Source: Campylobacterota bacterium (GTDB taxonomy: Bacteria > Campylobacterota > Campylobacteria > Campylobacterales > Sulfurovaceae). From it: a DNA stretch of 64,000 bases. Position numbers and translations under genes: made by a program. The notes under the pieces were generated by a model. It made no database searches. It worked only from the letters and a program-made list of their open reading frames with translations, and was not told where the DNA came from. Positions 46,168 to 54,807 of the stretch are shown here, one piece after another. How positions within the stretch are numbered: the stretch's first letter is position 1; every line of letters begins with the position of its first letter. Where the stretch lies: positions 1 through 64,000 of the forward strand of contig QKDN01000054.1 in the NCBI GenBank assembly GCA_003252535.1, read 5' to 3'.

Positions 46168-47080
46168 ATTTACCGTCTTTACCCCCACGTACAATCGTGC
46201 TTATACCCTTCAAAGGGTTTTTGATTCACTGATGGCACAGACAAGTACACATGATGTTTTTGAATGGATTGTGATCGACGATGGCAGTACCGATGACACC
46301 CGGGAACTTATCGGAACATTTATCGAAAAAGCAGATTTCAGGATACGTCCGGTCTACCAGGAGAACAGAGGCAAGAACTACTGTCACAACAAAGCTGTGA
46401 CAATGGCGGAGGGGGAGCTTTTTTTGATACTCGACAGTGATGATGCCATAGTCCCTGAGTGCATGGAAGTCTTTTGGGACTATTGGATCCATATAGATCA
46501 AAACATAAAAGATGATATATACGGTATTAACTGTCTATGCAAAAACGGTTATACAGATGAGTTAATAGGTCATCCGGTGCAAGAAGGGCTTATGGATGAT
46601 GCGTACAGATGGAAATATGCGAACAGGGTTTTTTTTGAAGCATGGGGGGCACTGAACACCAAATTGTTCAAACGGTATCTGTTCCCTGAGATCGAAGGTG
46701 TCAAATTTATCCCTGAAGCCTATCTGTGGGATAGTGTAGGGAATGGCAGGAAGGTCTTTGCTACCAACGAGATATTACGGGTCGTATATCATCAGGATGA
46801 CGGTTTTACCAACGATATTATCAGAAGCTATAAGAACCACTCCAGGGGGAGATACATCTATCATAAGCTGGTGATCAATGAACTGTTCTGGAAGCTGATG
46901 GGATATAATCCGATCAGGCTTCTCAAAGATATGATACAATTTGGCAGAATGGGATTGCATAGTGGATATGGGCTTTACAAAATACTCAGTGACATTAACG
47001 GATTTTATAAAAAATTTTTGTTTGTTTTTTGTTTGCCGCTAAGTGCTTACTTCTATTATAAGGATGGTTATAGTGGCTAG
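46157..47080 (+). CDS. Family 2 glycosyltransferase
   Basis: The ATG at 46157 is taken because the GT-A fold starts there ([18 protein letters not shown]). The 307-residue enzyme has WIVIDDGSTDDTRELI, the nucleotide-binding DSDD (FLILDSDDAIV), and no membrane helix except a short hydrophobic stretch at the end. It should add one sugar to the lipid-linked glycan on the cytoplasmic side. Donor and linkage are unknown. It overlaps pglK by 11 bases. Confidence 0.85.
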   Translation: MSYRFTVFTPTYNRAYTLQRVFDSLMAQTSTHDVFEWIVIDDGSTDDTRELIGTFIEKADFRIRPVYQENRGKNYCHNKAVTMAEGELFLILDSDDAIVPECMEVFWDYWIHIDQNIKDDIYGINCLCKNGYTDELIGHPVQEGLMDDAYRWKYANRVFFEAWGALNTKLFKRYLFPEIEGVKFIPEAYLWDSVGNGRKVFATNEILRVVYHQDDGFTNDIIRSYKNHSRGRYIYHKLVINELFWKLMGYNPIRLLKDMIQFGRMGLHSGYGLYKILSDINGFYKKFLFVFCLPLSAYFYYKDGYSG

Positions 47081-47100
47081 ATCGATTATTGGAGAGGTGA

Positions 47101-47940
47101 ATGAATAAACTTGTCAAACGTATTGAATTGGTGTTGCATTCACCCAAACCATTTAAGTTGCTTATGGCATATGTTTTACGAAAATTAAAATTGAGTCATT
47201 TTTTTACAATTGATAAAGGATATTATAAAATGAAATTTTATCCAAGTGCGATATTGATGCATTATTGGGTAAATAATAATGATCGAGAGGATGATGTGAC
47301 GATCCTTCGTTCATTGGTGAAACCGGGATCAATTGTTGTTGATATTGGAGCGAATGTTGGTACGATCAGCCTCCCCTTATCCTATCATGTGACCAATAAT
47401 GGAAAAGTAATAGCTATTGAAGCCAGTCCTACAACCTACACATATTTGCATGGGAATATCACTTTCAATCAAATAGAAAACATAGTACCGATGAATGTCG
47501 CTATAGGTGAAGAAGAGGGAGAACTATATTTTTCCAATATTTCATCAGATGATATGAACAAGGTTGTTGAGAGGGGTCAAAAAGGCTCTGTTAAAGTCCC
47601 TGTGACAACATTGGATACGATAGTCGATAACCTTCAGTTGGATCACATAAGATTATTGAAGATAGATATTGAAGGGTATGAATTGCTTGCTTTAAAGGGA
47701 GGGATGAAAGCACTGGAGATCACTGAAATTATTTTTTTGGAAAGTTGGGAAAGACATTTTGAAAACTATGGGTATTCCACAAAGGATGTCATAGAATTTT
47801 TCCATAAAAATGGTTTTGCTGTTTTTAAAAGAGTACATGGAGCGATGTTGCAATTGGATGCAGCATATATTTCTGAAGAGTGTGAGAATTTGTTTGCAGT
47901 CAAGCGCATGGATGATTTGGAACAATTAAGAACTTTATAA
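47101..47940 (+). CDS. FkbM-family SAM-dependent methyltransferase
   Basis: The 279-residue protein shows the FkbM pattern: motif I VVDIGANVGTISLPL, KVIAIEASPTTYTYL, VPVTTLDTIVDNL and LLKIDIEGYELLALKGG. FkbM enzymes O-methylate sugars or polyketides, so it may cap a glycan sugar. The gene is very AT-rich compared with the rest of the window, a sign of recent import with its neighbour up to about 48770. GGAGAGG lies before the ATG. Confidence 0.88.
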   Translation: MNKLVKRIELVLHSPKPFKLLMAYVLRKLKLSHFFTIDKGYYKMKFYPSAILMHYWVNNNDREDDVTILRSLVKPGSIVVDIGANVGTISLPLSYHVTNNGKVIAIEASPTTYTYLHGNITFNQIENIVPMNVAIGEEEGELYFSNISSDDMNKVVERGQKGSVKVPVTTLDTIVDNLQLDHIRLLKIDIEGYELLALKGGMKALEITEIIFLESWERHFENYGYSTKDVIEFFHKNGFAVFKRVHGAMLQLDAAYISEECENLFAVKRMDDLEQLRTL

Positions 47941-47953
47941 AAGGAAAATAGAT

Positions 47954-48069
47954 ATGAAAGTATTGCTCTTAGCAGGCGGACTGGGCACGAGACTGAGCGA
48001 AGAGACCGATGTAGGAACCAAGTTGATAATGGCTCCGTACCAATCTTGTATAATGTAAATGAAAAATAA
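47954..48069 (+). pseudogene. Remnant of a sugar-phosphate nucleotidyltransferase gene
   Basis: ATG 47954 opens MKVLLLAGGLGTRLSEETD, the nucleotide-binding N terminus of RfbF/GlmU-type nucleotidyltransferases. After about 20 residues the frame loses similarity and stops at 48056-48058. In another frame a piece reading GSVPILYNVNEK, like the family's G-x-x-PIL segment, runs to a stop at 48067-48069. A functional enzyme needs over 200 residues, so this is a deleted and frame-shifted leftover. A ribosome site (AAGGAAAA) still precedes it. Confidence 0.75.
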
Positions 48070-48111
48070 AAAGTTATTGTATGGGCTTTAGTAAAAAAAT
48101 AAGGATTTAGT

Positions 48112-48765
48112 GTGTATGAAGCTAAACAGAATAGTTACTTTAGAAACGTCAGAAAAGAACTCTTGGATTTGATCCCTGTGCAAAATAGGATTGGGAAGGT
48201 CCTGGAGATAGGGGCAGGTGGGGGAGACACTCTTTTATATGCCTTGGAAAATGGATATGCTCAAAATATATTTGGTGTGGAACTTTGTGAGATAGATAAT
48301 TCTTTTCAAAAAAGTCATCAATTTGATAAGTTTATTATAGGCAATATAGAACAGATGGAGCTACCTTTTTCAGATGAGAGTTTTGATGTAATACTATGCG
48401 GTGATGTGCTGGAGCATTTGGTTGATCCATATCACATTGTTCATGTGCTTCGAGGACTATTAAAACAAGACGGTGTTTTGATCGCCAGCATTCCCAATAT
48501 CCGTGAATGGCATACTATGAGAGAAGTTTTTTTTAGAGGGGATTTCAAATATACGGATTCTGGTATTTTGGATAGAACCCATTTAAGATTCTTTTGTAAA
48601 AAAAATATCATTACATTATTTGAAAACAATGGAATGGCCGTGACAAAAATAGAAACAAATATCGCTCTGCATGGTGGAAGAACAAATTTACTGAACAAGA
48701 TCACTATGGGTATTTTTGAAGAATTTTTGACATATCAATATTTGACCGTGAGTCAAAAAAAATGA
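48112..48765 (+). CDS. Class I SAM-dependent methyltransferase
   Basis: The 217-residue protein (GTG start at 48112, AAGGA six bases before) has motif I VLEIGAGGGDTLLYAL, an acidic FGVELCE strand, LPFSDESFDVILCGDVLEHL and a C-terminal domain with DRTHLRFFCKKNI. It resembles methyltransferases found in O-antigen and capsule loci. The acceptor is unknown. It shares the AT-rich composition of the FkbM gene. The stop overlaps the next ATG. Confidence 0.82.
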   Translation: MYEAKQNSYFRNVRKELLDLIPVQNRIGKVLEIGAGGGDTLLYALENGYAQNIFGVELCEIDNSFQKSHQFDKFIIGNIEQMELPFSDESFDVILCGDVLEHLVDPYHIVHVLRGLLKQDGVLIASIPNIREWHTMREVFFRGDFKYTDSGILDRTHLRFFCKKNIITLFENNGMAVTKIETNIALHGGRTNLLNKITMGIFEEFLTYQYLTVSQKK

Positions 48766-49703
48766 AACAACCACTTGTCTCGATCGCTATGGCAACTTAC
48801 AACGGCGAGAAGTTTATTGCCGAACAGCTTGACTCGCTGATCAATCAGACATATAAAGATCTGGAGATCATCATCTGTGATGACGGCTCTACCGATAGAA
48901 CCGTAGAGATCATCCAAAGCTATCAACAACAGGACAACCGTATCAGATTATTTCAAAATGAGACAAATCTTGGCATACTTAAAAACTTTGAAAAAGCCAT
49001 CTCCTTATCCAAAGGTGAATATATCGCACTGTGTGATCATGATGACATCTGGATGGAGAACAAGGTCGAAGTGATGCTCGGTGAGATCGGCGATGCGGTT
49101 CTGGCGTACCATGATGACAGGCTGATCGATCAGGACGGTACTATCCGGGCAGCATCATTCTATCGACACGAAAGGATCGATATCACCAGGTGTCAAACGA
49201 TCAGAACACTTCTCAGTGACAACTGGATATCCGGTCATGCAGTTATGTTCAGAAGAGAGCTCAAAGAGAAGATGTTGCCAATTCCTGAGGAGTTCCAGCA
49301 TTTTGACTACTGGGTGGTTCTGATAGCATTTTTAAATGGTTCTATCTCCTATTGCAATAGACAGCTTGTTTCGTGGCGGCAGCATGGTAGCAATGATTCC
49401 GGCAATAAACTGACAGAAAGAACATTTATCGAAAAACTTTTTTTTCCTATCGACAGGCAAACATTCATACTCTGGAACAAAAGCCGGATAAAACGGCTTT
49501 TAATCATAAGAGACATGGATTTGCTTGACGATCGGGAAGAGAAGGTATTTTTGGAGCAACTTATCAATTATTATACTCTGGCAAACCGTATCAAGGCGTT
49601 TATATTTGCACTTCGTAATATAGATCACATCATTATCAGAGATGGACTGTTGCGTAAAATCAAATACATTTTACTGCCATTCTTTGCGCCGAGGATCGTA
49701 TAG
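48762..49703 (+). CDS. Family 2 glycosyltransferase
   Basis: A 313-residue GT-A enzyme with VSIAMATYNGEKFIAEQL, EIIICDDGSTDRT and the metal-binding DHDD (IALCDHDDIW), plus a C-terminal part with FDYWVVLIAF and QHGSN, the layout of rhamnosyl/galactosyltransferases such as RfbN/WcaA-like proteins. No membrane span. It presumably extends the lipid-linked glycan. The next gene begins 1 base after its stop. Confidence 0.87.
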   Translation: MKQPLVSIAMATYNGEKFIAEQLDSLINQTYKDLEIIICDDGSTDRTVEIIQSYQQQDNRIRLFQNETNLGILKNFEKAISLSKGEYIALCDHDDIWMENKVEVMLGEIGDAVLAYHDDRLIDQDGTIRAASFYRHERIDITRCQTIRTLLSDNWISGHAVMFRRELKEKMLPIPEEFQHFDYWVVLIAFLNGSISYCNRQLVSWRQHGSNDSGNKLTERTFIEKLFFPIDRQTFILWNKSRIKRLLIIRDMDLLDDREEKVFLEQLINYYTLANRIKAFIFALRNIDHIIIRDGLLRKIKYILLPFFAPRIV

Positions 49704-49704
49704 T

Positions 49705-50622
49705 ATGCTTGTTACGGTCATGATTCCCACCTATAACCAGGAAGAATATATCGTGCAAGCCATTCAAAGTGCGCTCGCTCAGACCTACTTGGATCTGGAA
49801 GTGATCGTCTGTGATGACAATTCAACGGACGATACATTCCAAAAAGCATCAAAGATCAAAGATAAGCGCCTGAAGGTCTGTAAAAACGAGGCCAATCTCG
49901 GGAGGGTCGGAAACTACCGAAAGCTTCTCTACGAACTGGCACATGGTGAGTATGTCATCAACCTTGACGGGGATGATTATTTTGTGGATGAGAGCTATAT
50001 TGCGCGTGCTGTAGAGCTCATAGAGACCCACTTCCTGGATATGGTATTTTCCAATCAGATCATCAAATATACGGAAACCGAGAAGCAGACATCGATGCGC
50101 CTGCCTGCTGTATTGGATGGGAACTGGCTGTTTATGAATTACGGTACGGATGGCATCCATATCCCGCATATGAGTGCTTTGTACCTCAGGGGAAAAGCGC
50201 TCGGTCTGGATTTCTATTCAAAGGACATCATCAGTTCTGACTGGGAGTCGCTCCTGAAGTTCATAATCAGCTCACAGATAGGGTTTTTACCCGAATGCAG
50301 CGGTGCATGGAGACAGGTCGAAAACTCCCAGAGCAAACCGAAAAATATCGATGTGATCTTCAAGAACTTTATGCTGATAGATTCTGTATATAACTACGCA
50401 CAGGATCATTTCCGGACGGAGCAATTAATAGCATGGAAAAATCGTATGGATATAGCATTTTTACGCAATATACCCATACAGAACATTGCCTGCAATTTTC
50501 GCAGGATCGTTATGTTCTCCTTGGAGCGGGTATCATGGTGGGGCTTTATGAAAGTTCTTTTCAATTATAGGTTTCTGGGCAAACTTATCATAGGGAAAAT
50601 GAAATATCGATGTGCGGCATAG
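49705..50622 (+). CDS. Family 2 glycosyltransferase
   Basis: The start is ATG 49705. The 305-residue protein has VTVMIPTYNQEEYIVQAI, EVIVCDDNSTDDTF, YVINLDGDDYF (DxD-type) and a typical GT2 acceptor region. It follows the preceding GT2 without a gap and overlaps the asnB-type gene by 13 bases. Role: cytoplasmic addition of one sugar; donor unknown. Confidence 0.87.
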   Translation: MLVTVMIPTYNQEEYIVQAIQSALAQTYLDLEVIVCDDNSTDDTFQKASKIKDKRLKVCKNEANLGRVGNYRKLLYELAHGEYVINLDGDDYFVDESYIARAVELIETHFLDMVFSNQIIKYTETEKQTSMRLPAVLDGNWLFMNYGTDGIHIPHMSALYLRGKALGLDFYSKDIISSDWESLLKFIISSQIGFLPECSGAWRQVENSQSKPKNIDVIFKNFMLIDSVYNYAQDHFRTEQLIAWKNRMDIAFLRNIPIQNIACNFRRIVMFSLERVSWWGFMKVLFNYRFLGKLIIGKMKYRCAA

Positions 50623-52475
50623 TAGGGTATAACTCCAGGAACAGTGCCAGGATGGATCGTATGCTCCGGAGCATACACCATCGCGGTCCCGATGATAGCG
50701 GTAGATATGAGGGGGAGAAGTTTTCACTCGGGCATGTGCGGCTCTCCATCCTCGATCTGAGCTCCCTGGGGCATCAGCCGATGCAGTACGAACATCTTGT
50801 CATGGTCTACAACGGAGAGGTCTACAACTTCGAAGAGATCAAAGAGGAGCTGCTCCTGCACGGCTATACCTTCGTCTCCCACTCAGATAGCGAGGTGATC
50901 CTCAAAGCCTACCACAAATGGGGTATCAAGGCGGTCGACAGGTTCATCGGGATGTTTGCCATAGCGTTTTATGATACCACAGCGCAGCGTGTGACACTGG
51001 TGAGGGACAGGGTCGGGGTGAAGCCGCTTTATTATTATCATGACGGCAAGGATTTCGTGTTTGCAAGTGAACTGAAAACGATCATGGAGTATACAGGCGA
51101 CCTTGTGATATCCCATGATGCGATGGGCGAGTTCTTCAGCTTCGGATATATCTCTTCGAACCTCTCGATATTCGAGCAGTGTTTCAAGCTTCCGGCCGGA
51201 CACTACGGCGTATTTGACATAGATAGGGCGACATTTGAAGTGCACGAATACTGGTCTGTTATCCCTTTCTTCAGGATGGCCAAATTTCAAAAGAGCGAGG
51301 AGGAACTGGTCGACGAGCTCGAAGCTCTTTTGATCGATGCGTGCCGCTACAGGATGGTCGCCGATGTCCCGGTCGGGGTCTTCCTGAGCGGAGGGGTCGA
51401 CAGTTCGCTGGTCGCTGCCATTTTGCGGAAGCACCACGGCGATATCCACACTTTTACGATAGGATTCAAGGAAGAGCGGTACAGCGAAGCGGCATACGCC
51501 AGGGGCGTGGCAGAGCATATCGGCACGACACATACGGAGAGGTTCCTTGATGCAAGCGAGGCGAAAGAGATACTCGACCATTTCACGGATATCTATGACG
51601 AACCTTTCGGGGACAGTAGCGGTATCCCTACGACCCTCGTATCGAGGGTAGCCAAAGAGGCAGGTGTCAAAGTCGTCCTCAGTGCAGACGGAGGGGATGA
51701 GGTGTTCTGCGGGTATGAGAGATACTGGCTTGGACACAAGGTCGGCAGAGTCGTCCTTGCCATGCCATACTTTATACGCAAAACGCTTGCATGGCTGATG
51801 GACAGAATAGGCTCGCAGAGAGCTTCAAAGCTGGTCAGGATCAGAAATTTCGAACATAAATACAATCAGCTATCAGAGATGCTCAGGGATGAGAGTTGGC
51901 AGGATGTTTACCAGAAGATGCTTCGGACATTCAAGGGCACTGAGACCAAAGAGCTGCTTGGCAGTGACATCAGGATAGAGGAGAAAAGTTTCCCTGTCGG
52001 TGAAAAAGAACACCCTATGCAGGGGATGATGCTGTGGGATTACCATCGCTACCTGACAGACGATATCCTCGTCAAGGTCGATCGTGCCACGATGAGCGTC
52101 TCAATCGAGGGGCGGGAACCGCTGCTCGATCACAGGATAGCAGAATTCATGGCAAGGGTTCCCTTCAGGCTCAAGTACAAGGACGGTACGAGCAAATACC
52201 TCCTTCGAAAAGTGCTCGAGCGCTATATCCCCAAAGAGCTCATAGACAGACCCAAGATGGGGTTTGCCATACCGATGGAGGAGTGGTTCGGCAAGGATCT
52301 CAGGGAGCTCTTCGAAACGAATTTCACTGCTCAGGAAACGGTCGGCGGCAAACTGCTCAACAACAGCTATATCCAAAACGAGTATGACAAATTCAAAAAA
52401 GGGAAGCTTGTGAATATGAACAAGCTCTGGCTGATTCTGGTATTTCAAATGTGGTATCGAAAATATGTCAGATAA
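50610..52475 (+). CDS. asnB: AsnB-type glutamine amidotransferase (asparagine synthase family)
   Basis: The 621-residue protein has Cys2 as N-terminal nucleophile (MCGIVGY), the glutaminase motifs HRGPDD and YNGEVYN, and a synthase domain with the PPi loop SGGVDSS. It could make asparagine, but inside a glycan locus such proteins often amidate the carboxyl of a uronic acid sugar, as with WbpS-like proteins in O-antigen clusters. The 6-dehydrogenase in this locus would supply the acid, so the glycan role is my preferred reading. It overlaps both neighbours, consistent with one operon. Confidence 0.85.
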   Translation: MCGIVGYNSRNSARMDRMLRSIHHRGPDDSGRYEGEKFSLGHVRLSILDLSSLGHQPMQYEHLVMVYNGEVYNFEEIKEELLLHGYTFVSHSDSEVILKAYHKWGIKAVDRFIGMFAIAFYDTTAQRVTLVRDRVGVKPLYYYHDGKDFVFASELKTIMEYTGDLVISHDAMGEFFSFGYISSNLSIFEQCFKLPAGHYGVFDIDRATFEVHEYWSVIPFFRMAKFQKSEEELVDELEALLIDACRYRMVADVPVGVFLSGGVDSSLVAAILRKHHGDIHTFTIGFKEERYSEAAYARGVAEHIGTTHTERFLDASEAKEILDHFTDIYDEPFGDSSGIPTTLVSRVAKEAGVKVVLSADGGDEVFCGYERYWLGHKVGRVVLAMPYFIRKTLAWLMDRIGSQRASKLVRIRNFEHKYNQLSEMLRDESWQDVYQKMLRTFKGTETKELLGSDIRIEEKSFPVGEKEHPMQGMMLWDYHRYLTDDILVKVDRATMSVSIEGREPLLDHRIAEFMARVPFRLKYKDGTSKYLLRKVLERYIPKELIDRPKMGFAIPMEEWFGKDLRELFETNFTAQETVGGKLLNNSYIQNEYDKFKKGKLVNMNKLWLILVFQMWYRKYVR

Positions 52476-53607
52476 GAAAAAAATGTCGATCTTTTTGTAT
52501 TCTCTTGCAGCCGGAGGAGCCGAGAGAGTAGCTGCTACGCTAATCAACAGGCTCGAACCGGGATATGACATCACTCTCTTTCTGATGCGTTCATCTATCT
52601 TCTACGATCTCCCAAAAGATATCAGGATCGTCTACCTCGAAGACTCCGATCCCAGAGAGAGCGGGATAATGAAGCTACTGAAGCTTCCTCTTCTTGCATG
52701 GCGATACAAACGGTACAATGATGCCCCTGTATCACTTTCGTTCATGAACAGACCGAACTATGTCAATGTTCTTGCAAAGCTCTTTGGGATGCGAAGCAAG
52801 GTGATCGTAAGCGAAAGAAGCACTCCATCACAGATGTACGGTGACGGCTCGCTACAGTCAAAGATCAACCGGTTCCTGATCCGTGCCCTCTATGCAAAAG
52901 CAGATGTCGTCACATCCAACTCACTGGGGAACAGCAGAGACCTTGAGGAACACTTTGGGCTCAGAGGCGTGGTGACGCTCAATAATCTTTTTGATCTTGA
53001 GCGGATCGGACAGCTCTCGCAGGAACTGGTTACAGTAGAGAAAAAAAGATTTACATTCATTACTGTAGGAAGGCTTGATGCCAACAAGAACCACAGGCTC
53101 CTGATCGATGCGGTCAGGAATGTGGATGCCGATCTTTGGATCATCGGTGATGGGGAGCTGCGCAGCTCTCTGGAGCAATATATCTCCGAGAGCGGACTGG
53201 AGGATCGAGTCGTACTACTGGGGCAGAGACCGAACCCTTTTGCGTATATCTCGAAAGCTGACTGCTTTGTATTCAGCTCGCTGCATGAGGGCTTCCCGAA
53301 TGTCCTTGTGGAGGCCCTGGCTTGCGGTCTGCCCGTCATCAGTACCGACTGCCCCAACGGCCCGAGGGAGATACTCGCCCCCTCAGGTACGAAGGAGACT
53401 TTGCTGGGCTTCAATGACGGGATCGAGAGAGCACGATACGGTATCCTGGTGCCCAACGGGAACGAAATAAGGATGACGGAAGCGATGGAGCTGATCGCCG
53501 GGAACATGGAGATGAGAGAGGAGTACGGCAACAGAGCCGGAGAACGGAGCCGTGATTACGGGATAGAAAATATCATCCACCAGTATGAGGAGCTTATCAA
53601 CTCATGA
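52465..53607 (+). CDS. Family 4 glycosyltransferase (PglH/PglJ-like)
   Basis: A 380-residue GT-B enzyme. The N-terminal half has LYSLAAGGAERVAATLI and the conserved VIVSERS; the C-terminal half has TVGRLDANKNHRLLIDAV, WIIGDGELR and the ExxE-type nucleotide motif HEGFPNVLVEALACGLPVI. These patterns match the PglH/PglJ GalNAc-transferase group of the Campylobacter N-glycan path. The number of sugars it adds cannot be told. It overlaps the asnB-type gene by 11 and pglA by 4 bases. Confidence 0.87.
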   Translation: MSDKKKMSIFLYSLAAGGAERVAATLINRLEPGYDITLFLMRSSIFYDLPKDIRIVYLEDSDPRESGIMKLLKLPLLAWRYKRYNDAPVSLSFMNRPNYVNVLAKLFGMRSKVIVSERSTPSQMYGDGSLQSKINRFLIRALYAKADVVTSNSLGNSRDLEEHFGLRGVVTLNNLFDLERIGQLSQELVTVEKKRFTFITVGRLDANKNHRLLIDAVRNVDADLWIIGDGELRSSLEQYISESGLEDRVVLLGQRPNPFAYISKADCFVFSSLHEGFPNVLVEALACGLPVISTDCPNGPREILAPSGTKETLLGFNDGIERARYGILVPNGNEIRMTEAMELIAGNMEMREEYGNRAGERSRDYGIENIIHQYEELINS

Positions 53608-54746
53608 AAAAATTCGGTTTTTTGTCACACTTGGATATGAACCTCTATCTCTTTCGGGGGGCGATCATGAAAGAGCTTCTCCGAAGGGGGCACAAGGTCT
53701 ATGCGATCTGTCCCGAGGGTGAGAAGAACCAGGCGCTCAGGGAGATGGGATGCGAAGTGATCAATTACAGGATCGACCGTAAAGGGCTGAATCCCTTCAG
53801 TGAGAGAAAAGCGATAGAGAGTATCTATCATGCGATCAGGGACCTCCATATCGACATTCTCCATACCTTTACCGCCAAGCCCAATATCTACGGTACATTT
53901 GCTGCCAGAAGAGCGGGGATACCGGTGGTGCTGAACCTGGTGGAGGGGCTGGGGTCCTTCTACACGAAGGATACACTTAGGAATGTCATCATACGAAACA
54001 TCATGGAGCGTCTGTACAAAAAGGCCTTTGCCCTCTCGGACGGATGTGTCTTCGTCAACAGCAGCGACCCCGAATATATGATCAGGAAAAAGATCATCCC
54101 CAGGGAGAAAGTGAAGATCATCACAAGCGTGGGTGTAAATACGGAGAAGTTCTCCATGGATAATTATAGCCAGGAGAAGTTACTGGAGATAAAACGGAAG
54201 CTTGGATATGAAGGAAAGAGCGTCATCCTGATGGTGGCGCGCGCCATCTGGGACAAGGGGGTGGCCGAATATTACGAAGCGGCGGAACAACTCTCTTCAA
54301 GATACAAAGATTGCGTTTTTTTGCTGGTCGGGGGGACTGATGAAGGGAATCCCACCTGTGCGAGCGAGACGTTCCTGCAAGAGGGGCGTGTGCACTGGCT
54401 CGGACATCGTGATGATATCGCCGATATCACGGCGATAAGCGATATCTATGTCCTCCCGAGCTACAGGGAGGGGCTCCCCGCGACCCTGATGGAGGCGAGT
54501 GCGATGGCCAAGCCGATTGTTGCGACTGATACGTTTGGATGCAAGGATGTGGTGGAAGACGGGGTCAACGGTTTTCTCGTCCCTGTACGCGACGGCAGGA
54601 GACTGGGGGAGAAGATAGAGGTATTGATCAACGACATCCCTCTGCGGAAGGAGATGGGAGCACGTGGCCGGGAGAAGGCTCTGCGTATCTTCGACGTCCG
54701 CAAGGTGGTAGCACAGTATCTTGATTATTATCAAAAATTCTTGTAG
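53604..54746 (+). CDS. pglA: PglA-like family 4 glycosyltransferase
   Basis: PglA adds the second sugar (GalNAc in Campylobacter jejuni) onto undecaprenyl-PP-bacillosamine. This 380-residue protein aligns by eye with PglA along its length: GFLSH at the start, LVEGLGSFYTKD, SVGVNTEKF, ARAIWDKGVAEYYEAA, LLVGGTDEGNPTCAS and VLPSYREGLPATLMEASAMAKPIV. It lies just before pglB. The acceptor sugar may differ from C. jejuni if the bacillosamine carries another acyl group. Confidence 0.88.
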   Translation: MKKFGFLSHLDMNLYLFRGAIMKELLRRGHKVYAICPEGEKNQALREMGCEVINYRIDRKGLNPFSERKAIESIYHAIRDLHIDILHTFTAKPNIYGTFAARRAGIPVVLNLVEGLGSFYTKDTLRNVIIRNIMERLYKKAFALSDGCVFVNSSDPEYMIRKKIIPREKVKIITSVGVNTEKFSMDNYSQEKLLEIKRKLGYEGKSVILMVARAIWDKGVAEYYEAAEQLSSRYKDCVFLLVGGTDEGNPTCASETFLQEGRVHWLGHRDDIADITAISDIYVLPSYREGLPATLMEASAMAKPIVATDTFGCKDVVEDGVNGFLVPVRDGRRLGEKIEVLINDIPLRKEMGARGREKALRIFDVRKVVAQYLDYYQKFL

Positions 54747-54776
54747 CTTGTATTCCTGTTATCACTATTTGGGTAC

Positions 54777-54782
54777 TATACT
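54777..54782 (+). promoter_or_regulatory. Candidate -10 box (TATACT) before pglB
   Basis: TATACT in an AT-rich 61-base gap between pglA and pglB, 25 bases before the start. No good -35 box is seen, so this may be an internal promoter or chance. Confidence 0.35.
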
Positions 54783-54807
54783 ATTTATCAAAACTTAAGG
54801 TCGGTTC

